A stretch of 64,000 nucleotides of DNA from Candidatus Defluviibacillus avedoerensis. Lineage in GTDB: Bacteria > Pseudomonadota > Gammaproteobacteria > Burkholderiales > Burkholderiaceae_C. Made by a program: the position numbers and the translations under genes. Below are positions 19,901-31,611 of this stretch, piece after piece; positions within the stretch are counted from its first letter, which is position 1; every line of letters starts with the position of its first letter. Under the pieces are notes generated by a model. It was given only the letters and a program-made list of their open reading frames with translations. It did no database searches and had not been told where the DNA came from. The DNA lies in assembly GCA_016703665.1 (NCBI GenBank), contig JADJBS010000006.1, forward strand, positions 124,001 to 188,000. The letters are read 5' to 3'.

Positions 19901-21205
19901 CGAACGCCTGGATACCCAAACGGTGCAGCGTAGGTGCACGGTTCAGCATCACGGGGTGTTCTTTGATGACCTCTTCCAGGATGTCCCACACCACGGGCGT
20001 GCCCGATTCGACTTCTTTCTTGTCCGCCTTGATGGTGGTGGCAATACCGCGCGCTTCGAGCTGGGCAAAAATGAAGGGCTTGAACAGTTCCAATGCCATT
20101 AACTTGGGCAAACCGCACTGGTGCAGCTTGAGGGTTGGGCCCACGGTAATCACGGAACGACCGGAGTAGTCCACACGCTTACCCAACAAATTCTGACGGA
20201 AGCGTCCTGACTTACCCTTGATCATGTCAGCCAGGGACTTAAGCGCTCGCTTGTTGGCGCCAGTCATGGCCTTGCCACGGCGGCCGTTGTCCAGCAAGCT
20301 GTCCACAGCTTCTTGCAACATGCGTTTTTCGTTGCGCGCAATGATCTCGGGGGCCTTCAGTTCCAGCAAACGGCGCAGACGGCTGTTGCGGTTGATAACG
20401 CGGCGATACAAGTCGTTCAGGTCCGAGGTCGCGAAGCGGCCACCGTCCAGGGGAACCAGGGGACGCAGATCGGGTGGCAGCACGGGCAAGACTTCCAGCA
20501 CCATCCACTCAGGCTTAATGCCAGACTTCTTGAAGGCTTCAAGCACTTTGAGACGCTTGGAGTTCTTCTTGACCTTGACTTCAGAGCCAGTCAAGTCGCC
20601 GCGCAGTCGCTCTATGGAGGCCTCAATATCTATGCTTTCCAGCAAATCCTTGATGCCTTCCGCGCCCATCTTGGCGGTGAACTCGTCACCGTATTCCTTG
20701 AACTTGGCATCATAGTCGTCTTCGGACATGATGCTGAATTTCTTGAGCGGCGTCATGCCTGGGTCGGTGATGACATAGGCTTCAAAGTACATAACACGCT
20801 CGATATCGCGCAGCGTCATATCGAGTACCAAACCCAAACGGCTTGGCAAGCTCTTCCAGAACCAGATGTCGCGCAAGGCGCGGCCAGGTCAATGTGCCCC
20901 ATGCGTTCACGCCGCACTTTGGTCTGCGTAACTTCAACGCCGCACTTTTCGCAGATGACCCCGCGGTGCTTCAGGCGCTTGGATTTGCCGCACAAGCATT
21001 CGTAGTCCTTGATTGGGCCAAAAATCTTGGCACAAAACAGACCGTCACGCTCGGGCTTGAAGGTACGGTAGTTGATCGTCTCAGGCTTCTTCACCTCACC
21101 GAAAGACCACGAGCGGATCTTCTCTGGCGACGCCATGCCAATCTTGATGGCATCGAAATGCTCATCTGGCGTGAATTGCTTGAACAGGTCGAGTAGTGAT
21201 TTCAT
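16975..21205 (-). CDS. rpoC: DNA-directed RNA polymerase beta' subunit (multiple frameshifts)
   Basis: The catalytic beta' subunit, about 1410 residues over the span, the usual proteobacterial length. Present are the N-terminal zinc site (CLCGKSKRLKHRGVICEKC), the catalytic NADFDGDQM, the trigger-loop region and the C-terminal ITGGLPRVAELFEAR. At least eight reading breaks occur, near 20880, 19455, 19390, 19200, 18765, 18350, 18270, 18170 and 17890, and one near the stop (corrected end TAG at 16975). All segments are colinear and conserved, so I treat the breaks as sequence errors. It starts 28 bp after rpoB. Confidence 0.95.
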
Positions 21206-21232
21206 TGTTTAAATCCTTTGCCTGGTTCTAAA

Positions 21233-24200
21233 TTAAGCGCGTTCCAATTCAATGTCCAGACCCAAGGAGCGGATTTCCTTGACCAGTACATTGAAGGATT
21301 CGGGCATACCTGCCTCGATAGCGTGTTCGCCCTTGACAATCGATTCGTACACCTTGGTACGACCTTGTACGTCGTCTGACTTAACGGTAAGCATTTCCTG
21401 CAGCACGTAGGAGGCGCCATAAGCTTCCAGCGCCCAAACTTCCATTTCCCCAAAGCGCTGGCCACCGAACTGCGCTTTGCCGCCCAAAGGCTGCTGTGTA
21501 ACGAGTGAATAGGGACCTGTGGAGCGCGCGTGCATTTTGTCGTCCACCAAGTGGTGCAACCAAGCACATGCATATAGCCAACGGTGGTTGACCGTTCAAA
21601 GGCGTCACCAGTACGACCATCGTACACGAGTCTCGGTCAAGCCTTTGGCCTTCGCGATGTCATCTGGATAAGCCAGTTTCAACATGGCACGGATTTCGTC
21701 CTCTGATGCACCGTCAAAAACAGGCGTCGCGAAGGTCACGCCAGACTTCAAGTTCTCTGCCATTGCAAGCAGTTCATCGTCGGTCAATGATGACAGGTCT
21801 TCCTTGCGGCCAGACCCGTTGTACATGCCATCCAGGAACTTCCGAAGCTCTGCTACACGACCTTCCTGCTGGAGCAGGTCACCGATGCGCAGGCCAATGC
21901 CTTTCGCTGCCCACCCCAGGTGGACTTCAAGTACCCGCCCACGTTCATCCGGGAAGGCACACCCAGCGGGTTCAACACGATGTCACACGGCGTACCGTCT
22001 GCCATGTAAGGCATGTCTTCGACCGGAACTATCTTGGACACCACACCCTTGTTACCATGACGTGCCGGCCATCTTGTCGCCAGGTTGCAGCCGACGCTTG
22101 ACGGCCGAGTACACCTTGACCATTTTGAGTACACCAGCGGGCAATTCATCACCCTGCGTCAGCTTCTTGCGCTTCTCTTCGAAGGACAGGTCAAAGCTGT
22201 GGCGTGTCTGTTCGAGTGAGTTCTTGATGCTTTTAGCTGAGATGCGATTTCGTCTTCTGCGGGCCGAATGTCAAACCAGTGGAATTTCTCAACCGAAGCC
22301 AAGTAGGCCTTATCGATCTTGGTGCCCTTAGCCAACTTTGAGGGCCCCATTGGCTAAACGTCCTTCAAGCAACTTAGCGATACGGTCAAACGCATCGGCT
22401 TCCACGATCCGTAACTGATCATTCAAGTCCAGGCGGTAGCGCTTAAGCTCGTCGTCAATGATCTGCTGAGCACGTTTGTCACGCACAATGCCTTCACGAG
22501 TGAAGACTTGCACATCGATGACGGTGCCTTGAGAACCTTGATCCACACGCAGAGACGTATCTTCTCGTCGCTGGCTTTTTCACCGAAGATGGCACGAAGT
22601 AGTTTTCTTCTGGCGTCAAGGTGGTTTCACCCTTCGGCGTGACCTTTCCGACCAACGTATCGCCAGGCTGAACTTCCGCACCCACGTAAATGATGCCGGA
22701 CTCATCCAGACGATTGAGTTGTTGCTCTGCCAGATTCGGAATATCACGCGTGATTTCTTCGGCGCCGAGTTTGGTGTCGCGAGCCATCACGACGAGTTCT
22801 TCGATATGGATCGAGGTATAACGGTCTTCAGAGACGACTCGCTCACTGATCAAGATCGAATCTTCGAAGTTGTAGCCGTTCCAGGGCATGAAAGCGACGA
22901 GCATGTTCTGACCGAGCGCCAGTTCGCCCTTATCGGTGGAAGCACCGTCTGCAATCACATCGCCCTTGGCCAGTTTGTCGCCCTTCTTGACGATGGGGGT
23001 TTGATGGATATTGGTGTTCTGGTTGGAGCGCTGGTACTTAATCAAGTTGTAGATGTCTACACCCACTTCGCCAGCCAGCGCTTCGGCGTCGTTGACCCGT
23101 ACCACGATACGAGTCGCATCAACGTAATCCACGATCCCGCCACGGTTCGCTGTGACCACGGTACCGGAGTCAACCGCAGAGACACGCTCGATACCGGTAC
23201 CCACAAATGCCTTCGGGCCTCAGGACAGGCACAGCCTGACGCTGCATGTTGGCGCCCATCAAGGCACGGTTTGCATCGTCGTGCTCAAGGAACGGTACCA
23301 GGGACGCCGCCACCGAAACGATCTGTGCAGGGGACACATCCATATACTGGATGCGGTCAGCGCTAACAAGAATAGATTCGCGTTCAGAACCTTCTCGTGC
23401 AGACACCAATTCACCCGTCAAACGGCCATCTTTGTCTAGAAGTGCATTCGCCTGAGCGATGACGTACTTACCTTCTTCAATGGCAGAGAGATAGTCAATG
23501 TCATTGGTAACCTTGCCATCCACAACACGGCGATACGGGGTTTCGATGAAACCATATTCATTCAGTCGGGCATATAGAGCCAACGAATTGATCAGACCGA
23601 TGTTCGGACCTTCAGGCGTTTCAATAGGGCATACGCGGCCGTAATGGGTCACGTGCACGTCGCGCACTTCAAAACCAGCGCGCTCTCGGGTCAAACCGCC
23701 TGGACCCAGGGCTGAAACACGGCGCTTGTGCGTGATTTCAGACAGCGGGTTGGTCTGATCCATGAACTGTGACAACTGGGACGCTCCAAAGAACTCCTTG
23801 AGCGCTGCCGAAATGGGCTTGCTGTTAATCAAGTCATGCGGCATGAGCGGTTCCTGCTCAGCCTGACCTAGGCGCTCTTTCACTGCCTTTTCGATACGTG
23901 CCAAGCCAGTGCGGTACTGGTTTTCAGCCAGTTCACCTACGCATCGAACACGGCGGTTACCCAGGTGGTCAATGTCATCAACTTCGCCACGACCATTGCG
24001 CAGGTCCACCAAAATCTTAACGACCGACAAGATGTCCTCGTTAGTCATAACCATCGGACCTGTAGATTCGTCGCGGCCAACTTTGGCGTTGAATTTCATC
24101 CGTCCGACTCTTGACAGATCATAGGTGTCAGGGTTGTAGAACAGCCTCTGGAACAATGCTTGCACTGCGTCTTCCGTTGGTGGTTCGCCTGGACGCATCA

Positions 24201-25329
24201 TGCGGTAGATAGCAACGCGTGCAGCGAATTCGTCGGTGGTTTCGTCGACTCGTAGCGTTTGCGACATATACGGACCTTGATCCAACTCGTTCGTATAGAT
24301 GCACTGAAGATCTTGAACACCAGAAGAACGCAACTTCTTGAGCAACAACTCTGTCAGTTCTTCGTTGGCTTTGGCAATGATTTCTCCCGTATCACCGTCA
24401 ACGATGTTCTTGGCGACAACGCGACCGATCAGGAAGTCTTCTGGAACGCTGATGTGCGTGGTACCCGATTGCTCTAGCTCACGGGTATGCCGTGCGGTCA
24501 CGCGCTTGTCTTTAGCGACCACAACCTTTCCACTCTTGTCAGTGATGTCAAAGCGTGCAACTTCGCCGCGCAAACGTTCGGCCACAAACTCCATTTGAGC
24601 GCCACTGTCCATCAGACGGAAGTTGTCATTGACGAAAAAATTCGCCAGGATGGACTCCGGGTTCAGGCCAATGGCCTTGAGCAGGATGGTGACAGGCATC
24701 TTGCGACGACGGTCTACACGGAAGTAAAGAATGTCTTTAGGATCAAATTCAAAATCGAGCCAAGAGCCGCGGTAGGGGATGATTCGGGCCGAAAACAGCA
24801 GCTTGCCCGAACTATGAGTCTTGCCTTTGTCATGCTCGAAGAACACACCAGGCGAACGGTGCAACTGCGACACAATCACGCGCTCGGTACCGTTGATAAT
24901 GAACGAACCTTTGTCGGTCATCAGAGGCACTTCGCCCATGTAGACCTCTTGCTCCTTGACTTCTTTGACTACCTTGGACTGGCTGGTCGAAGATTCACGG
25001 TCATAAATGATCAGCTGTACCTTGGCGCGCACGGCAGACGCAAAAGTCAAACCGCGAGTCTGGCATTCACGCACATCGAATGCAGGCTTGGCAAGGTTGT
25101 ACTCGATGAATTTCATCTCGACAAAACCATTGTGCGAGACAATGGGGAAGGCTGCATCGAACGCAGCTTGCAGGCCTTCTATGGTGCGTTTTTTTGGCGC
25201 AGCATCTGCTTGCAAAAAAGCGGTATACGCGTCTTTTTGCATTTGAAGCAAATAAGGGACTTCGATAACGCTGTCGCGGTTTCCGAAATTTTTGCGAATG
25301 CGTTTGCGTTCGGTATAGGAATAGGCCAT
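21233..25329 (-). CDS. rpoB: DNA-directed RNA polymerase beta subunit (multiple frameshifts)
   Basis: About 1366-1370 residues. The N-terminus MAYSYTERKRIRKNFG begins at ATG 25329. The rifampicin-binding region (SQFMDQTNPLSEITHKRR, then VSALGPGGL) has sensitive-type residues at Asp (MDQ), His (THK) and Ser (VSA). The C-terminus SLGLDIELERA ends at TAA 21233. From 25329 to about 23220 the frame is clean; after that there are breaks near 23218, 22595, 22545, 22340, 22235, 22155, 21920, 21630 and 21565. The colinear pieces cover the entire protein, which is essential, so indel errors are the likely cause. A terminator-like hairpin precedes the gene. Confidence 0.96.
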
Positions 25330-25533
25330 GAGTTCTCCGGGCAAAGACTTGAAACCAGTGGTCTTCAACGACTGTCTTTCTTGGCGGCTGGCCACTACCA
25401 GCCTTTGGCGGACGGCTACGCATTGCACGCAGCCCGAACCAAGGGCATCTTCTGCAGTCGGGGTCAGAAGACACTCCAAAAAACCGCTGATTCGGCTCTT
25501 TGGAATGCACTCTGAAAGCCGTCAAGAAACGGC

Positions 25534-25565
25534 AAAAGGCTGGGGGCCTTTTGAGCTCCCCAGCC
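25534..25565 (-). terminator. rplL-rpoB intergenic attenuator
   Basis: On the minus strand GGCTGGGG (25558-25565) pairs with CCCCAGCC (25538-25545), followed by TTTT (25534-25537). This stem between rplL and rpoB fits the partial terminator known from enterobacteria, which lowers rpoBC expression relative to ribosomal proteins. Confidence 0.7.
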
Positions 25566-25580
25566 TTAAAATCACCCCAA

Positions 25581-25955
25581 TTACTTGAGTTCGACCTTAG
25601 CGCCAGCTTCTTCCAGCTTCTTCTTGGCGGCTTCAGCATCGGCCTTGGACAGACCTTCTTTGACGTTCTTGGGAGCGCCGTCAACCATGTCTTTGGCTTC
25701 CTTGAGGCCCAGACCGGTGATTTCGCGAACAGCCTTAATGACCGAAACCTTCTGTGCGCCAGCTTCTACCAGAACAACGTTGAATTCGGTCTTCTCTTCT
25801 GCTGCAGCAGCAGGAGCACCACCCGCACCAGCTGGTGCGGCCATGGCCGCAGCCCTTACGCCAAACTTCTCTTCGATGGCCTTGACCAATTCGTTGAGTT
25901 CCATGACCGTCATGCTGTCCAGGGCGGTCAAAAATGTGTCTTTATCGAATGCCAT
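25581..25955 (-). CDS. rplL: 50S ribosomal protein L7/L12
   Basis: A 124-residue acidic stalk protein. The N-terminal dimerisation helices (FLTALDSMTVMELNELVKAIEEKF) are followed by an Ala/Gly-rich hinge and the C-terminal factor-binding domain (GLGLKEAKDMVDGAPKNVKEG). It recruits translation GTPases as part of the L10-(L12)n stalk. Starts 39 bp after rplJ. Confidence 0.98.
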   Translation of the reverse strand: MAFDKDTFLTALDSMTVMELNELVKAIEEKFGVRAAAMAAPAGAGGAPAAAAEEKTEFNVVLVEAGAQKVSVIKAVREITGLGLKEAKDMVDGAPKNVKEGLSKADAEAAKKKLEEAGAKVELK

Positions 25956-25994
25956 TTTAAATTTCCTAATTTCAGTTGGTAAAGTGTTGCGCGA

Positions 25995-26519
25995 TTAAGC
26001 TGCAACAACTTCTGCTGGTACTTCTTCAGCACCTGCGCCTTTTTTCTCTGCCAAAGCTGCCAGGACGCGCGCTGTACGCGACATGGGGCTCTGCAACAAA
26101 CCACAAATCTGTGCCAACAGCACTTCTTTGGACGGAATGCTGGCTAGTTGCTTAACGCCTGCGACGTCTAGGGTCTTGCCTGCAAAGGCCCCACCGCGGA
26201 TGACAAACTTATCGTTCGTCTTCGCGAAGTCTGCTGCCACCTTGGCGGCGGCAACGGGGTCAACAGAAAAACCGTAAATCAACGGACCAGTCATCTGGTC
26301 AGCTGCCACTTCAAACGCGCCGCCTGCGACAGCACGGCGAGCCAGCGTGTTCTTCAACACGGTGAAACTAGCGCCTTTGCTGCGCGCATCAATGCGCAGT
26401 TTGGTCATGTCAGCGACCGTAATGCCACGGTATTCCGCCATCACGAGCGTTTGAGCTTTAGCGGCGAGCCCGGTCACTTCTTCAATGACCGCTTGCTTCT
26501 CACTGCGATTCAGACTCAA
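25995..26519 (-). CDS. rplJ: 50S ribosomal protein L10
   Basis: A 174-residue stalk-base protein starting MSLNRSEKQAVIEEV, with the typical AEYRGITVADMTKLR. It binds 23S rRNA and carries L7/L12 dimers on its C-terminal helix; in this family the L10-L12 complex represses its own mRNA through the leader upstream. Confidence 0.98.
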   Translation of the reverse strand: MSLNRSEKQAVIEEVTGLAAKAQTLVMAEYRGITVADMTKLRIDARSKGASFTVLKNTLARRAVAGGAFEVAADQMTGPLIYGFSVDPVAAAKVAADFAKTNDKFVIRGGAFAGKTLDVAGVKQLASIPSKEVLLAQICGLLQSPMSRTARVLAALAEKKGAGAEEVPAEVVAA

Positions 26520-26767
26520 GGTCTACTCCTTAGTTATGTGTCTTGCAACTGTTGTCACTCAACACGCCTTTATGCAGCGACCAACTGTTTTGAAACTTCT
26601 CATGTTTCATCTTCAGCGGGATCGCCATCTGCGTTGGCTGGCCTATTAAGCACTTGTCGCGTTGCCACAACTCGCACGCCAACGGTCTTGGATGACCTGG
26701 TAAAAAATGAAATTACCAGCCCACCACATCAAACGGCAGCCGAACTACCGTTTGAAATTTCTATCAA
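26520..26767 (-). other. rplA-rplJ spacer, expected L10 autoregulatory leader
   Basis: 248 bp without a gene between rplA and rplJ. In related bacteria this position holds the L10-binding leader; I did not resolve a convincing conserved kink-turn by eye, so the assignment rests on position only. Confidence 0.35.
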
Positions 26768-27466
26768 TTACGCTTGCCCTATGGTTTGCGTATCTACGCG
26801 GACACCCAGGCCCATCGTGGAAGAAACAGCCACTTTGCGCAAATACAAACCTTTGCTGGTCGCAGGTTTGGCCTTGTTCAAAGCGTCAATCAAGGCCGCC
26901 AGATTTCCTTGCAATTTGTCGGTATCGAACGAGCGACGCCCGATCGTGCCGTGCACAATGCCGCCTTTGTCAACACGGAACTGCACCTGCCCTGCTTTGG
27001 CATTTTTCACTGCCGTGGCGACATCAGGGGTCACGGTGCCAACCTTCGGGTTAGGCATCAAACCACGTGGACCCAGGATCTGACCAAGCGTACCCACAAC
27101 GCGCATGGCATCAGGAGCTGCAATCACCACATCAAATGGCATATTGCCAGCCTTGACCATGGCCGCCAGATCATCCATGCCGACAATGTCTGCACCAGCG
27201 GCTTTGGCTTCTTCAGCTTTAGCGCCTTGGGCAAACACAGCTACACGCTTGGTCTTGCCGGTGCCGTTAGGCAGCACAACCGCGCCGCGCACCACTTGGT
27301 CCGACTTCTTGGCATCGATGCCGAGCTGCACAGCGACGTCGATGGATTCATCGAACTTGGCCGTAGCAGCTTCTTTGACGATGGCCAAGGCGTCCGCCAG
27401 GGGGTACAGCTTCAGGCTGTCCACTTTGCCTGCAAGGGCTTTTGCTTTTTTGGTGAGCTTTGTCAT
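26768..27466 (-). CDS. rplA: 50S ribosomal protein L1
   Basis: A 232-residue two-domain rRNA-binding protein of the E-site stalk. Typical motifs are the N-terminal KLTKKAKALAGKVD, GTGKTKRVAVFA and the GPRGLMPNPKVGTVT loop. It starts 2 bp after the rplK stop, the universal rplK-rplA pair; L1 also represses this pair in many bacteria. Confidence 0.98.
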   Translation of the reverse strand: MTKLTKKAKALAGKVDSLKLYPLADALAIVKEAATAKFDESIDVAVQLGIDAKKSDQVVRGAVVLPNGTGKTKRVAVFAQGAKAEEAKAAGADIVGMDDLAAMVKAGNMPFDVVIAAPDAMRVVGTLGQILGPRGLMPNPKVGTVTPDVATAVKNAKAGQVQFRVDKGGIVHGTIGRRSFDTDKLQGNLAALIDALNKAKPATSKGLYLRKVAVSSTMGLGVRVDTQTIGQA

Positions 27467-27468
27467 AA

Positions 27469-27900
27469 TTACAGACCCTCAACCGTCACGCCCATTGAGC
27501 GAGCGGAACCAGCAATAGTACGAATGGCAGCATCAATGCTGGCGGCATTCATGTCTTTGATCTTGGTCTTGGCGATCTCTTCAAGCTGAGCACGAGTGAT
27601 CTTGCCAACCTTGGCGCTGTGAGGGGTGGATGAACCCTTCTCCAGCTTGATGGCTTTCTTGATCATGGCAGTCGCGGGAGGTGTCTTGATGATGAACGTA
27701 AAGCTCTTATCAGCAAACGCCGTGATCACGACAGGCAGAGGGGTTCCTGGTTCAATGCCTTGGGTCTGCGCGTTAAACGCCTTGCAGAACTCCATGATAT
27801 TCAAACCACGTTGACCCAATGCGGGGCCAATCGGGGGAGACGGATTTGCCTTGCCAGCTGGAACTTGCAGCTTCACAAAGCCAACGATTTTTTTCGCCAT
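27469..27900 (-). CDS. rplK: 50S ribosomal protein L11
   Basis: A 143-residue protein of the GTPase-associated centre. The N-terminal domain has KLQVPAGKANPSPPIGPALG (thiostrepton-region prolines), and the C-terminal rRNA-binding domain follows. Start and length are canonical. 127 bp separate it from nusG. Confidence 0.98.
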   Translation of the reverse strand: MAKKIVGFVKLQVPAGKANPSPPIGPALGQRGLNIMEFCKAFNAQTQGIEPGTPLPVVITAFADKSFTFIIKTPPATAMIKKAIKLEKGSSTPHSAKVGKITRAQLEEIAKTKIKDMNAASIDAAIRTIAGSARSMGVTVEGL

Positions 27901-28027
27901 GCTTTTTCCTTACGGGTATTAGCGCTTCTGTTGAAGCTCCCCGGGGTTAACAGCTCTGAATTGACAGATCTGCGTCGAGCTGAAAACTACGCAAATCTCA
28001 AACATTAAATGAAAGGAAACAGTGGCT

Positions 28028-28636
28028 TTAGGTCTTTTCGACTTGACTGAATTCGAGCTCGACCGGTGTTGCACGACCAAAGATCGTGACTGATACACGC
28101 ACTTTGCTCTTCTCGTAATTGACCTCTTCCACTGTTCCGTTGAAATCGGTGAAAGGACCTTCCTTTACGCGAACAAACTCACCCACCATAAATTCAACTT
28201 TGTGCTTGGGCTTATCAACGCCTTCCTGCATCTGACTGACGATCTTTTGGACTTCCGCCTCTGAAATAGGTGCGGGACGATTCTTTGCACCACCAACGAA
28301 ACCCGTGACCTTGTTGGTGTGCTTCACCAAGTGCCAAGTTTCATCATCCATGACCATTTCGACCAGCACATAACCCGGGTAAAAGCGACGCTCAGTCGTT
28401 TTCTTTTGACCGTTCTTGATTTCAACCACTTCTTCCGTGGGAACCATGATCCGGCCAAACTTTGAGTTCATTCCCGCCCGGTTGACACGCTCCATGATGT
28501 TGCGCTCCACCGCCTTCTCCATTCCAGAGTAAGCATGAACCACATACCAAGCCATGTTAGACACTGGAGTCGGAGTGGGAACAGTCGGCAAAGCTGCTGC
28601 AACTGCCTCATCGGTGAGGTTAACTGCTTCAGTCAT
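28028..28636 (-). CDS. nusG: transcription termination/antitermination factor NusG
   Basis: A 202-residue protein with a low-complexity N-terminal extension of about 27 residues rich in Ala/Pro/Thr, an NGN domain (WYVVHAYSGMEKAVERN), and a C-terminal KOW domain (VKEGPFTDFNGTVEEV) that contacts Rho or S10. ATG 28636 overlaps the secE stop (TAATG), indicating coupled translation. Confidence 0.97.
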   Translation of the reverse strand: MTEAVNLTDEAVAAALPTVPTPTPVSNMAWYVVHAYSGMEKAVERNIMERVNRAGMNSKFGRIMVPTEEVVEIKNGQKKTTERRFYPGYVLVEMVMDDETWHLVKHTNKVTGFVGGAKNRPAPISEAEVQKIVSQMQEGVDKPKHKVEFMVGEFVRVKEGPFTDFNGTVEEVNYEKSKVRVSVTIFGRATPVELEFSQVEKT

Positions 28637-29019
28637 TACTTTCTCCAACCCAGAACCAAGTCAAAAACCAACCACTCAATCGTTTTGTCAGTCACCCAGA
28701 GGAAAATTGCCATGACCACGACAAACGCAAATACGTAGGCAGTCATCTGAATGGCTTCCTTTCGAGTAGGCCAAACAACTTTCTTGACTTCTCGAACTGC
28801 CTCGCGACCGAAAGCCATCAGGCTTTTACCAGATTCTGATGTGAAAAAGACAAACACTGCAGCACCCAGGCCAAGCAAGAGCGCCGCCCACTGCGCAATA
28901 GCGCCTTTCGAGCCCAGGAGATAGAACGCCACCAGAGCCGCCAGAATCAGTCCAGCGGCCGCACCCAGTTTAGCCTTATCCGCTCCAGTGCTGACAGTTT
29001 CGATTTGTGAACTTGCCAT
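28636..29019 (-). CDS. secE: preprotein translocase subunit SecE
   Basis: A 127-residue inner-membrane protein of the SecYEG channel with three hydrophobic segments, the proteobacterial long form; the conserved amphipathic helix and the core segment (EVKKVVWPTRKEAIQMT then the last TM) are clear. ATG 29019 (MASSQIETV) is chosen over an upstream start at 29049 because it gives the standard N-terminus. Confidence 0.96.
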   Translation of the reverse strand: MASSQIETVSTGADKAKLGAAAGLILAALVAFYLLGSKGAIAQWAALLLGLGAAVFVFFTSESGKSLMAFGREAVREVKKVVWPTRKEAIQMTAYVFAFVVVMAIFLWVTDKTIEWLVFDLVLGWRK

Positions 29020-29119
29020 GTTGGCCTGATTTCCTAATATGCAACCCAAGGGGCCTTAAGACGCCGAAACCCACCATGCGACATGGCGGGCCGGGAAACC
29101 ACCTGATGCTCAAATCAGG

Positions 29120-29195
29120 TGGCAGGGGCGGAGGGCATCGAACCCCCAACCTTCGGTTTTGGAGACCGACACTCTGCCAATTGAGCTACGCCCCT
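29120..29195 (-). tRNA. tRNA-Trp (CCA)
   Basis: A 76-nt cloverleaf with encoded CCA: acceptor AGGGGCG, D-arm GCTCAATTGGCAGAGT, anticodon loop with CCA, T-arm GGGTTCGATGCC. It sits between tuf and secE, as in most betaproteobacteria. Confidence 0.97.
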
Positions 29196-29203
29196 ACTGA
29201 TCC

Positions 29204-30393
<1,190 letters not shown>

Positions 30394-30481
30394 TTCTCGA
30401 CTCCGAAAAAAGCGACCATCTCAACGACAGCCAACACAACAATCGAGCACAACATCCAGCCACCCGGATGCAATGCAGTTT

Positions 30482-30556
<75 letters not shown>

Positions 30557-30581
30557 AAACTCTTCAAAATAACCAGACTTC

Positions 30582-30655
30582 TGGAGCGGGTGAAGGGAAT
30601 CGAACCCTCGTCTTAAGCTTGGAAGGCTTCAGCTCTACCATTGAGCTACACCCGC
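30582..30655 (-). tRNA. tRNA-Gly (TCC)
   Basis: A 74-nt cloverleaf with encoded CCA; acceptor GCGGGTG, anticodon loop CTTCCAA, T-arm GGGTTCGATTCCC. Lies 25 bp upstream of tRNA-Thr. Confidence 0.97.
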
Positions 30656-30692
30656 CCAATCCCAAAAATCCACACCAAAATCTAAAACTCAC

Positions 30693-30778
30693 TGGTGGAG
30701 AGGGCTGGATTCGAACCAGCGTACTCGTAAGAGGGCAGATTTACAGTCTGCTGCCATTAACCACTCGGCCACCTCTCC
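30693..30778 (-). tRNA. tRNA-Tyr (GTA)
   Basis: An 86-nt class II tRNA with encoded CCA; acceptor GGAGAGG, anticodon loop CTGTAAA, a long variable arm (GCCCTCTTACGAGT), and T-arm GGTTCGAATCC. First gene of the tRNA-tuf operon. Confidence 0.97.
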
Positions 30779-30790
30779 AGCGAACCTGCG

Positions 30791-30819
30791 ATTATAGCGT
30801 CTAAATTTGAAGCTGACAA
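30791..30819 (-). promoter_or_regulatory. strong sigma-70 promoter for tRNA-Tyr-Gly-Thr-tuf operon
   Basis: On the minus strand TTGTCA (30814-30819), 17-bp spacer, TATAAT (30791-30796), with the expected start a few bases before tRNA-Tyr. It overlaps no gene, and could drive the downstream tuf-secE-nusG-rpl-rpo series at least in part. Confidence 0.8.
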
Positions 30820-30837
30820 TTTATTGGTATAAAAAGT

Positions 30838-31608
30838 TCAAAGCGCCCAATTCATCTGGATGCCACGTTCACCTAGCCAGCGACGAGCCAGGCTGAAGTG
30901 CGCGTTGCCAATGAAAGGGCAAGGTGGACGGAGCGCAGAGAGAGGCGACGGATGGTTGGATTGCAATATCAGACATTCAGTGCCTGCCTGACTAGCTGCG
31001 AGTTCAATCAGGGGAACTTTGGCTTGCGCATGGGCACCCCAAAGCATAAAGACGCTCGCAGGCACGTTTTGGACAACATGGGCGATCACGGCATCGGTCA
31101 ACGCCTCCCAGCCCTTCTTGGCATGACTGGCAGGGCGACCATCCTCCACAGTTAAACAGGTATTCAGGAGCAGCACCCCTTTTTTAGCCCATGACAAAAG
31201 AGACCCATCAACAGGCATGGATGGAATATGACCATCCCGCAGCAGCTCTTTAAAAATATTTCGCAAACTCGGCGGCAACTTGACGCCTGAAGCGACTGAG
31301 AATGACAAGCCCTCTGCCTGCCCTGGTCCGTGATAAGGGTCCTGCCCCAGGATCACGACCTTCACCTGATTAAGCGGTGTTTCTGCGAGTGCCCTGCAAG
31401 GCAGACAAGGGTAAATGCATGCAGCATCAGCCAAACGCGTCGAAATAAACGCGGCAACGCCATTTCCTGCAGGGCTTACCAACCACTTTTGAACAATGTC
31501 TGCCCAGCCTTCGGCCAATGGCCAGGACTCAGGCGACCAGCTCGTCAATGAGAGAGAGCAGAGGTATTGATCTGACCACAGTCCAGCCTGGTTCTCGCTC
31601 AACTGCAC
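30838..31608 (-). CDS. ung: uracil-DNA glycosylase
   Basis: A 256-residue family-1 UDG that removes uracil from DNA. The water-activating loop GQDPYHG (88-94, catalytic Asp90), the uracil pocket LLNTCLTVE (148-156) and the HPSPLS loop (His219) are all present. GTG 31608 starts 3 bp after the trpC stop, so ung appears to be the last gene of the trp operon. The N-terminal 30 residues are variable, and an internal start cannot be ruled out. Confidence 0.94.
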   Translation of the reverse strand: MQLSENQAGLWSDQYLCSLSLTSWSPESWPLAEGWADIVQKWLVSPAGNGVAAFISTRLADAACIYPCLPCRALAETPLNQVKVVILGQDPYHGPGQAEGLSFSVASGVKLPPSLRNIFKELLRDGHIPSMPVDGSLLSWAKKGVLLLNTCLTVEDGRPASHAKKGWEALTDAVIAHVVQNVPASVFMLWGAHAQAKVPLIELAASQAGTECLILQSNHPSPLSALRPPCPFIGNAHFSLARRWLGERGIQMNWAL

Positions 31609-31611
31609 GGC

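Noticed and set aside
16975..25329. Degenerate rpoB and rpoC as real gene decay or split subunits
   Set aside because: All catalytic and structural segments remain conserved and colinear, and the breaks are single-base; split genes would break between domains and have start signals.
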